Source of the DNA: Bacteroidales bacterium
GTDB taxonomy: Bacteria > Bacteroidota > Bacteroidia > Bacteroidales > UBA932
NCBI GenBank assembly: GCA_017429205.1
Contig: JAFRPH010000052.1
Span: 1-17,067 of the forward strand
Length of the DNA: 17,067 nt
Direction of reading: 5' to 3'
Shown piece by piece: positions 1 through 7,020 of this stretch. Under the pieces are notes generated by a model. That model searched no databases, had not been told where the DNA came from, and was given only the letters and a program-made list of their open reading frames with translations. A program made the translations under genes and the position numbers. The stretch's first letter is position 1. Each line of letters starts with the position of its first letter.

Positions 1-109
1 CACGAAGGCACACGCCACGCTTCTGAGGGCAAGCATCCAGCGCACGAGACTTGCTCTTCACTTCGAGCTGCTCGCGTCCTTTGCGGACCAACTGTTGAAT
101 AGTAGGCAT
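1..109 (-). CDS. rpsL: 30S ribosomal protein S12, N-terminal part (runs off left edge)
   Basis: Reading the minus strand from the ATG at 109-107 gives 36 residues beginning [13 protein letters not shown] and ending [10 protein letters not shown]. This matches the highly conserved N-terminus of ribosomal protein S12, a small-subunit decoding-centre protein. The rest of the gene lies outside the window, so the streptomycin-related loops cannot be inspected. It is transcribed away from the GH88 gene. A near-consensus Bacteroidetes promoter sits about 75-100 bp upstream of its start. In most bacteria rpsL heads the str operon (rpsL-rpsG-fusA), and the strong promoter here fits that, but the downstream genes are not visible. 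Identification is secure even from this short piece. Confidence 0.96.
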   Translation of the reverse strand, partial: MPTIQQLVRKGREQLEVKSKSRALDACPQKRGVCLR

Positions 110-151
110 AAATGTTTGTAAATAAATAAATTAGGTTTTGTCCCAATGCTT

Positions 152-168
152 CGGGAGTCTCCTTCCCG
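152..168 (-). other. Small hairpin in the rpsL leader
   Basis: The leader contains CGGGA and TCCCG (152-156 and 164-168) separated by a 7-nt loop, giving a 5-bp GC-rich stem. No T-run follows it, so it is not an obvious terminator. It could be a structural or regulatory element of the ribosomal-protein leader, or chance. Confidence 0.3.
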
Positions 169-182
169 CTATTTTGGGGGTG

Positions 183-213
183 CAAAGATACGTAAAAAAA
201 TTTAATTAACAAA
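183..213 (-). promoter_or_regulatory. Bacteroidetes-type promoter of rpsL
   Basis: On the minus strand the box TATCTTTG (190 to 183) matches the Bacteroidetes -7 consensus TAnnTTTG. TTTG (213 to 210) lies upstream with a 19-nt spacer, matching the -33 element. Transcription would start near 176-178 and leave a leader of about 70 nt before the rpsL ATG. This is the best promoter match in the window. Confidence 0.8.
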
Positions 214-266
214 GTTTTCAACAGGCAACCTCCGCCTGTAATGTGCGGATTTTTCCGATTATTTCG

Positions 267-274
267 TATATTTG
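267..274 (+). promoter_or_regulatory. -7 promoter box directly in front of the GH88 start
   Basis: TATATTTG matches TAnnTTTG exactly. It ends only 4 nt before the ATG at 279, so the expected transcription start falls on or next to the start codon. No convincing TTTG is seen at the -33 position. It lies in the same AT-rich island as the divergent rpsL promoter. Confidence 0.55.
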
Positions 275-278
275 GGGT

Positions 279-1472
279 ATGAGAAGATTGCTTTTGCTGG
301 CCGCCCTCGCGGCCGTTGCGTGCGGAGCGCGCGCCCCGAAGGAGGAAACGATGGCCCAGTTGCGCGAGCGCGTGTTCGCGGACGCACAGGTGCAGGCCGT
401 TTATATGGACAGCCTCCTTACCGTCATGGCCGGCCCCGACCGGCCATCTCGCTGCCCCCGGAACTTCCAGGACGGGAAACTGGTCACGTCGGACATCGAC
501 TGGTGGTGCAGCGGGTTCTACCCGGGCGTCCTCTGGATGGTGTACGAGCAGACGGGCGACGAAGCGTTCCGTGACCTGGCGGTGAAACACACCCTGCCCC
601 TCGCCGAACTCCTGAACCACAAAACCGACCATGACATCGGATTCCAGCTGATGTCCAGCTTCGGCAAGATGGCGCAGGACTGTGATTCCGAATTTCTGGG
701 GGGCGTAGGAATCTCCCCCGACTCCGTCCTCACCCGCGGCGCCCGCGCCCTCGCGTCCCGGTTCCTGCCCACGGCCGGGGTCATCCGCAGCTGGGACCAC
801 GGCAAGTGGAACTTCCCCGTCATCATCGACAACATGATGAACCTGGAGCTGCTGATGGACTTCGGCGACCGCGAAGTGGCGGAGAAACACGCCCTCACCA
901 CGATGAAGAACCATTTCCGCGAGGACGGGACCTGCTACCACCTGGTCAATTATGCCGATGACGGCACGGTCCTCGGCAAGCAGACGGTCCAAGGGTTCGC
1001 CGACGAATCGGCCTGGGCGCGCGGCCAGGCATGGGCCCTGTACGGGTACGCGATGATGGCGCTGAAGGAGAAGGAGGCCGGCAACATGGACCTGGCGGAC
1101 ACCTTCTACGGCGTCGCCGCGAAGCTGGAAGACTGGCTGCTGCCCCGCCTTCCCGAGGACGGCGTCCCTTTCTGGGATTTCTCGCAGACGGACTACCGGG
1201 ACGCGTCGGCCGGGGCGATCATCGCCGGCGGCCTGCTGAAACTCCGGCAGTATCGCGGCGCGAAGGATGACGGCAAAGGCCTCCGGGCGGCGGAGCGCAT
1301 CCTCCGCACCCTCGCCTCGCCGGAGTATCTGACCGAACCCCGCACCAACGGCGGCTTCCTCCTCAAGCACAGCGTGGGCCATCTCCCCAACAAATCCGAG
1401 GTCGACGTCCCCCTGACCTATGCGGATTACTACTTCCTCGAGGCGCTGACCCTGTACCCGTATGCGGACTAG
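279..1472 (+). CDS. GH88 unsaturated glucuronyl hydrolase, predicted lipoprotein
   Basis: This is a 397-residue glycoside hydrolase of family 88. These enzymes hydrolyse the unsaturated 4,5-uronic acid left at the non-reducing end by polysaccharide lyases. The family signature HDIGFQLMSSFG is at about residues 118-129, and a second conserved stretch, IIDNMMNLELL, starts near residue 182. Asp119 and Asp184 are 65 residues apart and probably correspond to the catalytic pair Asp88/Asp149 of the Bacillus sp. GL1 enzyme. The N-terminus is a hydrophobic signal ending AVACG, suggesting lipidation at Cys15 and a periplasmic or surface location. The frame is open from an ATG at 243, but 279 is preferred because it starts directly with the signal peptide and lies behind the -7 box. 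The gene overlaps the downstream lyase by 11 bp, the classic partner for this activity. The polymer (heparin/heparan, chondroitin or another uronan) cannot be told from sequence. Confidence 0.9.
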   Translation: MRRLLLLAALAAVACGARAPKEETMAQLRERVFADAQVQAVYMDSLLTVMAGPDRPSRCPRNFQDGKLVTSDIDWWCSGFYPGVLWMVYEQTGDEAFRDLAVKHTLPLAELLNHKTDHDIGFQLMSSFGKMAQDCDSEFLGGVGISPDSVLTRGARALASRFLPTAGVIRSWDHGKWNFPVIIDNMMNLELLMDFGDREVAEKHALTTMKNHFREDGTCYHLVNYADDGTVLGKQTVQGFADESAWARGQAWALYGYAMMALKEKEAGNMDLADTFYGVAAKLEDWLLPRLPEDGVPFWDFSQTDYRDASAGAIIAGGLLKLRQYRGAKDDGKGLRAAERILRTLASPEYLTEPRTNGGFLLKHSVGHLPNKSEVDVPLTYADYYFLEALTLYPYAD

Positions 1473-3372
1473 GTGGACGCTGCTCGCCGGGCTGCTGCTC
1501 GCCGGCGCGGCGGCCTTCGCGCAGATTCCCGAGCCCGGGGCGCACCCGCGGCTGCTGATGCGGGCGGGGGAAGAGCCGAAGGGCGTGGCGGAGGGCCTGT
1601 TCAAGGCGGCCGACAGCGTGATCGTCTCGTTCAGCCGGAAGACGCTGAAGCAGCCGCCCGTGGAACGGACCATGATCGGCCGCCGGCTCCTGCATACCTC
1701 CCGGACCGTCCTGAAACGCACATTTTGGCTCGGATATACCTACCGGGTCCATGGCGGGGAGGCGTATGCACGGCGGGCCATCGACGAGATGCTGGCCGCC
1801 AGCGCGTTCCCGGACTGGAACCCGTCGCATTTCCTGGATGTCGGCGAGATGACGATGGCCCTGGCCATCGGCTATGACTGGCTGTACGACCGGATGACGC
1901 CGGCCGAACGGGAGACCGTGGCCCGGGCGATCATCGACAAAGGCCTCAAACCCGCCGGGAACAAGGCCGACGCCTGGTTCTACCGCAACGAGAACAACTG
2001 GAACTCCGTGTGCAACGCGGGGATGGTGTACGGCGCCCTGGCCGTGTGGGAAGAGGATCCGGAATTCTGTCGGTCGATGCTAGAGAAGTCCTTGGAATCC
2101 AACCTGTTGGCCTATAAGGCCTATGCGGGCGGCGGCTACCCCGAAGGCTACAATTACTGGGGCTACGGCGCATCGTTCCAGATCATGCTGGAGGCGGCCC
2201 TGGACCGCGCCTTCACGGACGGCTACGTCCGCTCACCGGAAGCGGAAGCCGGGCTCGCCGCCCTCGTCGCATCGGCCGATTTCATCCGGTTCACCCGGAC
2301 CCCGGCCGACCATTGCTACAGCTTTTCAGATTCCTACCGCCGGGCGGACGGGCAGTATATGCAAGCCTGGATCTTCCGGCATACGGGCGACGCCTCCTTC
2401 CTTTATCCAGAGTTGCGATACATGGAGGCTTCCGGATACCGCAGGCTGTGCGAAGACCGCCTGTTCCCGATGTACCTCATCTCGCTGGGCGGCGACGCGC
2501 CCGCGCGCATCGACCCGCCGGAAGGACGCTATTACCAGTGCGGCGGCACGACGCCCGTCTTCGTGTACCGCAGCGGATGGCAGTCCAAGGAGGACGCCTA
2601 CCTGGGCGTCAAGGGCGGGCTCGCGATGTCCAGCCATTCGCACCTGGACCAGGGCTCCTTCTACTTCGAATCCGACGGCGTCACCTGGGCGACGGACCTC
2701 GGGATGCAGGACTACAACTCGCTGGAATCGGCGGGCGTGGACCTTTGGGACATGCTCCAGGACAGCGAACGCTGGACCGTCTTCCGCATCGGCCCGTTCT
2801 CCCATAATATCCTGACTGTCAATGGAAAAGTGCCCAAAGTGAACCGCGTCATCGACTTCCTCCGCACGCGGAAGCCGGACAAGCCCTCCGCATCGGACCC
2901 CGCCGGCGCGGAGCTGTACCTCCGACCGATGTACGACGACGACCTCGCCTACTACCTGCGGGAAGTGCTATTCGATGGCCAGGACCTCCACATCGTGGAG
3001 CACCTCCAGGCCGGGGACTCCACCTGCGTCATCCGCTGGGCGATGGCGTCCGAGGCCGATGCCTCCCTACCACACGGGCCCGCCGAGCCCGCCATCCTGC
3101 TGCAAAGCGGTCCGCATCGACGCGAACTGACGGCCGAATTCCTGGCCCCCTACCTCTCGCGGTTCTTCCCGAACGCCCCGAAATCTGTCGATGCGGATAC
3201 CCCTGTCCTCACCCCGCACCGCTGGCCCACGACCTACGATCCGGAAGTGCGGGATGTCGACGGGATGCAATACCTCCACCCCACCGACGTCGCCAACCCC
3301 GGCACCTCGCTCGTGGGCTACACCTTCACCCTGCAGCCGCACCAGAAGGTCGTGCTGCACGTGAGGCTTTAG
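1462..3372 (+). CDS. Heparinase II/III-like polysaccharide lyase, secreted
   Basis: This 636-residue protein has a Sec signal peptide (cleavage expected after AFA, residue 20) followed by an alpha/alpha-toroid and a C-terminal beta-sandwich domain of the heparinase II/III type. Family landmarks include ENNWNSVCNAG (177-187), YPEGYNYWGYG (226-236) and MSSHSHLDQGSF (389-400). Compared with what I recall of Pedobacter heparinase II, His392 fits the catalytic His406 and Tyr232 or Tyr235 the catalytic tyrosine. His394, Asp412 and His448 fit its zinc ligands, with similar spacing. Such lyases cleave uronic-acid polysaccharides by beta-elimination and yield unsaturated ends, the substrate of the GH88 enzyme encoded just upstream and overlapping by 11 bp. 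The two should be co-transcribed. The exact PL family and polymer are uncertain. Its stop codon overlaps the stop of the convergent GNAT gene. Confidence 0.85.
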   Translation: MRTRWTLLAGLLLAGAAAFAQIPEPGAHPRLLMRAGEEPKGVAEGLFKAADSVIVSFSRKTLKQPPVERTMIGRRLLHTSRTVLKRTFWLGYTYRVHGGEAYARRAIDEMLAASAFPDWNPSHFLDVGEMTMALAIGYDWLYDRMTPAERETVARAIIDKGLKPAGNKADAWFYRNENNWNSVCNAGMVYGALAVWEEDPEFCRSMLEKSLESNLLAYKAYAGGGYPEGYNYWGYGASFQIMLEAALDRAFTDGYVRSPEAEAGLAALVASADFIRFTRTPADHCYSFSDSYRRADGQYMQAWIFRHTGDASFLYPELRYMEASGYRRLCEDRLFPMYLISLGGDAPARIDPPEGRYYQCGGTTPVFVYRSGWQSKEDAYLGVKGGLAMSSHSHLDQGSFYFESDGVTWATDLGMQDYNSLESAGVDLWDMLQDSERWTVFRIGPFSHNILTVNGKVPKVNRVIDFLRTRKPDKPSASDPAGAELYLRPMYDDDLAYYLREVLFDGQDLHIVEHLQAGDSTCVIRWAMASEADASLPHGPAEPAILLQSGPHRRELTAEFLAPYLSRFFPNAPKSVDADTPVLTPHRWPTTYDPEVRDVDGMQYLHPTDVANPGTSLVGYTFTLQPHQKVVLHVRL

Positions 3373-3845
3373 CGCTCGTAGGCGAGGCGTTCGGTGCCGT
3401 CTTCGAGCCAGATGATGCCGCAGTAGGTGAAGCCGTGCTTCTCGATGAGGTGCTGCATGATGCGGTTGTCGCGGTGCGTGTCGATGCGCAGGTGCGCAAA
3501 GCGCAATGCGGCGTAATCAATGATCGTTGAAAAGATTCCGTGCACTTCCGGATAGCTCGCCATCCGATGGATGACGCCGTACGGCTCGTCGGTGAGCCAG
3601 GCGCCGTCGATAACGTCGTAGGTCGGTTCCGGGGACGGGAGGAGGGCAAAATACGCGACGATAGTACCGTTTTCAATGACAAAGCCTCCTCCGCGGGCGA
3701 TGTCGCGGAGGAGGAGGGAGTCGTCGGGGAAGCCGGGGGCGGACCACTGGGAGAGGTTGCCGTCGGCGCGCATGATGCTCTTGGCGGCCTCGAAGACGGG
3801 CCGCAGAGCGGGGAGGTCAGCCGGTGTAGCCGGACGAATTACCAC
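3369..3845 (-). CDS. GNAT-family N-acetyltransferase
   Basis: The product is a cytoplasmic protein of about 158 residues with a GNAT fold. It begins VIRPATPADLPALRPVFEAA, a typical GNAT first strand and helix, and ends with RIDTHRDNRIMQHLIEKHGF followed by YCGII. I chose the GTG at 3845 because it begins exactly at the domain and overlaps the upstream nitroreductase stop, suggesting translational coupling. A longer GTG start at 3875 adds ten unlikely residues. The usual acetyl-CoA loop (Q/RxxGxG/A) is not clear; the equivalent segment reads YPEVHGIFSTII. The acceptor substrate is unknown and could be a small molecule or a protein. The stop codon overlaps that of the convergent lyase gene, leaving no room for a terminator. 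Confidence 0.8.
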   Translation of the reverse strand: MVIRPATPADLPALRPVFEAAKSIMRADGNLSQWSAPGFPDDSLLLRDIARGGGFVIENGTIVAYFALLPSPEPTYDVIDGAWLTDEPYGVIHRMASYPEVHGIFSTIIDYAALRFAHLRIDTHRDNRIMQHLIEKHGFTYCGIIWLEDGTERLAYER

Positions 3846-4465
3846 TTGTCGTAGTGGATATTTTCGGGCTTCCACTTGTCCTTGGGCTGGTCGTCACCGG
3901 CGGGATAGCCGCAAGGGACGACGCACAGCGGCGTGACGTTCTCGGGAAGGCCCAGGGCTTCGCGAATGGGGTTCACCCGGTCCTCATACGGATGGGCGGC
4001 GGTCCAGACGGCGCCGAGGCCGAGGGCTTCGGCCGCGAGGAGCAGGTTCTCCGTCGCGGCGGAGCAGTCCTGCGTCCAGTTGCCGTTGGGCACTTCCACG
4101 GCCTCCGCGTCGGGCTGGCCGAAAGGCTTGCGCATCAGGGTGGTTTCGCCGCAGATGACGAAGACGACGGGGGCCTGGGCGATCATGCCGCCGCGGGGTC
4201 CGGCGAGCTTGTCCTTGACGGCCTGGTCGCGCACGACGACGAAGCGCCAGGGCTGGACGTTCATGCCCGTCGGGGCGGCCATCGCGGCGCGGAGCATCGT
4301 CTCCACCTGCTCGTCGGAGACGGGCTGGTCCGTGTAGGAGCGGACGCTCTTGCGGGAGAAGATGACGTCAAGCGCGGAGGGGCAGGAGGCCTCCTGCGGC
4401 TTCGGCGCGCAAGCGGCGGCCGCTACCAAAAGGGAGGCCAAAAGGAAAAACTTTGCAATTCTCAT
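3839..4465 (-). CDS. Nitroreductase-family flavoprotein with lipoprotein signal
   Basis: This 208-residue protein belongs to the FMN-dependent nitroreductase superfamily, whose members reduce nitroaromatics, quinones or flavins with NAD(P)H. Visible landmarks are SRKSVRSYTDQPVS near the start of the domain (FMN phosphate-binding arginines), APTGMNVQPWRFVVV, and ALGLGAVWTAAHPYEDRV towards the C-terminus. The N-terminus MRIAKFFLLASLLVAAAACAP is a signal sequence with a lipobox-like AAAC, suggesting lipidation at Cys19 and export, unusual for this mainly cytoplasmic family. The ATG at 4465 is preferred because it starts directly with the signal. An in-frame ATG at 4477 would add MLDK and leave almost no leader behind the -7 box at 4487-4494. 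The GNAT gene follows with a 7-bp overlap. The electron donor and substrate are unknown. Confidence 0.87.
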   Translation of the reverse strand: MRIAKFFLLASLLVAAAACAPKPQEASCPSALDVIFSRKSVRSYTDQPVSDEQVETMLRAAMAAPTGMNVQPWRFVVVRDQAVKDKLAGPRGGMIAQAPVVFVICGETTLMRKPFGQPDAEAVEVPNGNWTQDCSAATENLLLAAEALGLGAVWTAAHPYEDRVNPIREALGLPENVTPLCVVPCGYPAGDDQPKDKWKPENIHYDKW

Positions 4466-4486
4466 TTTGTCAAGCATTTAATGCCG

Positions 4487-4494
4487 CAAAGATA
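4487..4494 (-). promoter_or_regulatory. -7 promoter box of the nitroreductase/GNAT unit
   Basis: On the minus strand TATCTTTG matches TAnnTTTG, followed by GC as in the rpsL promoter. Transcription should begin near 4480-4483, giving a leader of about 15-18 nt to the ATG at 4465. A -33 TTTG is not evident. It is back-to-back with the promoter of the GH2 operon. Confidence 0.6.
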
Positions 4495-4516
4495 CATATT
4501 TTTCCTTTCCGGGCGG

Positions 4517-4547
4517 TTGCCGATGTGTCAAAGAATTGCTATATTCG
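4517..4547 (+). promoter_or_regulatory. Promoter of the GH2-to-cutC operon
   Basis: A -33-like TTGC (4517-4520) is followed after 19 nt by TATATTCG (4540-4547), a one-base variant of TAnnTTTG. Transcription would start near 4552-4554, about 17 nt before the ATG at 4570. No further clear promoter box is seen until 13870, so this may drive seven genes. Confidence 0.5.
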
Positions 4548-4569
4548 CATAATAGACTTGAACGCGCGT

Positions 4570-7020
4570 ATGAGAAGACTGATCGTTTGCTTCGCCGTGG
4601 CGCTGGCGGCCTTTGCGGCCGCGGCGCAGCCGAAAGGCCGGACGTCCTTCAACGAAGGCTGGACCTTTGTCAAGGACGGAGAGAGCCGGCTGGTGGACCT
4701 GCCTCACGACTGGGGCGTGGACGGGCCGTTCCGGCAGGAATATCCCGGCGAAAGCGGGAAGCTGGCCTGGTGGGGAAAGGCCGTCTACCAGAAAACGCTG
4801 ACCGTGGGCCTGGACGAGCTGCTCACCCAAGACATCGACCTGGAGATCGACGGTGCGATGTCGCACGCGACCGTCACCGTGAACGGCGTCGACCTCGGCG
4901 GCTGGCCGTACGGCTACGCCTCCTTCGCCGTCCGCCTGAACCCGGCGCTGAAGGCCGGGAAGAACGAGATCGCCATCCACATCGACAATCCCGAGGAATC
5001 CTCCCGCTGGTATCCCGGCGGCGGCATCTACCGCAACGTCTGGATCACGAAGACGAACAAGACCTCCGTCGCCCATTGGGGCACCTATGTCACGACGGCC
5101 ATCGGCCCGGTCGACAAGAACCTGAACCAGGCCGACGCCACGGTCGCCCTCCGCGTCACCCTCAAGCACGCGGGCGAGGAGACGGTGGGGATGGTCCGGA
5201 CGCGGATCATCCGCCAGGAGCGCATCAAGCGCGACGGGAAGGAAATGGTCATCGACCGCATCCTCGCCGAGACCCGCAGCATCGAGCTGATCGAGGACGG
5301 GAAGACCGTCTGGCAGACCTTCGACCTGGAGGGCGCCCGCCTCTGGACCCCCGACAGCCCGACGATGTACCTCGCCCGCACCACCGTGGAAACCCCCGAC
5401 GAGGTGCTGGACACCTATGAGACGCCGTTCGGCGTGCGCCAGGCGGAATGGAGGGCCGACGGCTTCTACCTCAACGGCGAAAAGACCTTCCTCAAGGGCG
5501 TGTGCCTGCACCACGACGCGGGCGCGCTCGGCGCCGTCTGGAACGACGACGCCTGGGTCCGCCGCCTCGAGATGCTCAAGGAGATGGGCTGCAACGCCAT
5601 CCGCACCTCCCACAATCCCCCGGCACCGGAGTTCCTGGACCTGTGCGACCGGATGGGCTTCCTGGTGATGGACGAGCTCACGGACACCTGGACGGTGCCC
5701 AAGAAGGAGCACGGCTATGCGGAACTCTTCGAGGAATGGGCGGAAAAGGACCTCGTGGCCCTCATCCACCGCGACCGGAACCACCCGTCCGTGATCCTGT
5801 GGTCCATCGGCAACGAGTGCGGCGAGCAGGGCGACAGCACCAAGTGGTGGATCCCGCAGATGCTCACGGACATCTGCCACCGCGAGGACCCGACGCGGCC
5901 CACGTCCGCCGGCAACGACAACCCCTGGGCGGCCAGCCAAGGCTACGCGAGAACCCTCGACGTGTACGGCTTCAACTACAAGCCGCATCAATACGCGCAG
6001 TTCGTGAAGGACCATCCCGGCCAGCCGGTGTTCGGCTCGGAAACGGCCTCCTGCATCTCCACGCGCGGGTATTACCGCTTCCCGGTGGAGCAGGAGAAAG
6101 GCAAGGGATGGTCGATGGACGCGCCTTTCCAGGTGAGTTCCTACGACCTCTACGCCCCTGGATGGGCCTCCAAGCCCGATTATGAGTGGCAGTTCGAGGA
6201 CGTCGTGCCCGAGTGCGCGGGCGAGTTCGTCTGGACCGGCTACGACTACCTGGGCGAGCCTACGCCCTTCAACATGGACCCGTCCGTGCTGACGAACTTC
6301 CACACCGAGGAGGAGCGCGAGGCCTTCAAGAAGATGGTCGCGGGCTGGGGCCAGACCATCGCCGACGTCCCCCTCCCCTCCCGGAGCTCGTACTTCGGCA
6401 TCATCGACCTGGCCGGCTTCCCGAAGGACCGCTACTGGATCTACCAGGCCCGCTGGCGCCCGGAACTGCCGATGGTCCACATCCTTCCGCACTGGACCTG
6501 GCCCGGCCGCGAAGGCCAGGTGACTCCGGTCCACGTGTACACCACCGGCGACGAGGCGGAACTCTTCGTGAACGGCAAGTCGATGGGCCGGAAGGCCAAG
6601 GACGGCTACCGCATCGTCTGGGATGACGTCGTCTATCGCCCCGGAACCCTGAAGGTGGTCGCCTACAAGAACGGCGCGCCTTGGGCGGAAGCCGAGACCG
6701 TCACGGCCGGAAAGGCCGCGCAGACGGCCCTGGAGGTCGATTTCGCCGGCGACGACCTGACCTTCGTCACCGCCCTCGTCCAGGACAAGGCCGGCGTCGT
6801 GGTCCCGGACGCGGACAACCTGCTCGAATTCAAGGTCAAAGGCCCCGGCGTCCTCGTCGCGACCGACGCCGGCGACCCCACCTGCCACACCCCTTTCCAC
6901 AGCCCGGAAATCCAGGCCTTCCACGGCCTCTGCTCCGCCATCGTCCGGCGGACCGGCCCCGGTGAGATCACCGTCTCCGTGGCCGCCAAGGGCCTCAACC
7001 CCGCGAAAATCACCCTGTAA
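4570..7020 (+). CDS. GH2 glycoside hydrolase (beta-galactosidase-like), exported
   Basis: This 816-residue retaining exo-glycosidase of family GH2 has a signal peptide cleaved near AAAA/Q (residue 19/20). The N-terminal sugar-binding jelly roll contains LPHDWGVDGPF (44-54). An Ig-like domain, the TIM barrel (roughly 320-600), a DUF4982-like segment with VYTTGDEAELFVNGKSMGRK, and a last Ig-like domain follow. Glu416 in WSIGNECG is the expected acid/base and Glu491 in FGSETAS the expected nucleophile. RTSHNPPAPEFLDLCDRMG is the usual GH2 barrel signature. Bacteroidetes GH2 proteins of this architecture are mostly beta-galactosidases, but beta-glucuronidase or other exo-activities are possible. 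The frame is open upstream to 4453, but the ATG at 4570 starts the signal peptide and lies just behind the promoter. It shares one base with the next gene (TAATG). Confidence 0.9.
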   Translation: MRRLIVCFAVALAAFAAAAQPKGRTSFNEGWTFVKDGESRLVDLPHDWGVDGPFRQEYPGESGKLAWWGKAVYQKTLTVGLDELLTQDIDLEIDGAMSHATVTVNGVDLGGWPYGYASFAVRLNPALKAGKNEIAIHIDNPEESSRWYPGGGIYRNVWITKTNKTSVAHWGTYVTTAIGPVDKNLNQADATVALRVTLKHAGEETVGMVRTRIIRQERIKRDGKEMVIDRILAETRSIELIEDGKTVWQTFDLEGARLWTPDSPTMYLARTTVETPDEVLDTYETPFGVRQAEWRADGFYLNGEKTFLKGVCLHHDAGALGAVWNDDAWVRRLEMLKEMGCNAIRTSHNPPAPEFLDLCDRMGFLVMDELTDTWTVPKKEHGYAELFEEWAEKDLVALIHRDRNHPSVILWSIGNECGEQGDSTKWWIPQMLTDICHREDPTRPTSAGNDNPWAASQGYARTLDVYGFNYKPHQYAQFVKDHPGQPVFGSETASCISTRGYYRFPVEQEKGKGWSMDAPFQVSSYDLYAPGWASKPDYEWQFEDVVPECAGEFVWTGYDYLGEPTPFNMDPSVLTNFHTEEEREAFKKMVAGWGQTIADVPLPSRSSYFGIIDLAGFPKDRYWIYQARWRPELPMVHILPHWTWPGREGQVTPVHVYTTGDEAELFVNGKSMGRKAKDGYRIVWDDVVYRPGTLKVVAYKNGAPWAEAETVTAGKAAQTALEVDFAGDDLTFVTALVQDKAGVVVPDADNLLEFKVKGPGVLVATDAGDPTCHTPFHSPEIQAFHGLCSAIVRRTGPGEITVSVAAKGLNPAKITL

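Noticed and set aside
243..278. N-terminal extension of the GH88 frame
   Set aside because: The 12 extra residues precede a complete lipoprotein signal and overlap the promoter box.
4453..4569. N-terminal extension of the GH2 frame
   Set aside because: It runs through the divergent promoter region and would bury the signal peptide behind 39 residues.
4528..6924. 798-codon open frame on the minus strand opposite the GH2 gene
   Set aside because: Same antisense pattern and composition; the plus strand clearly encodes a GH2 enzyme with both catalytic glutamates.
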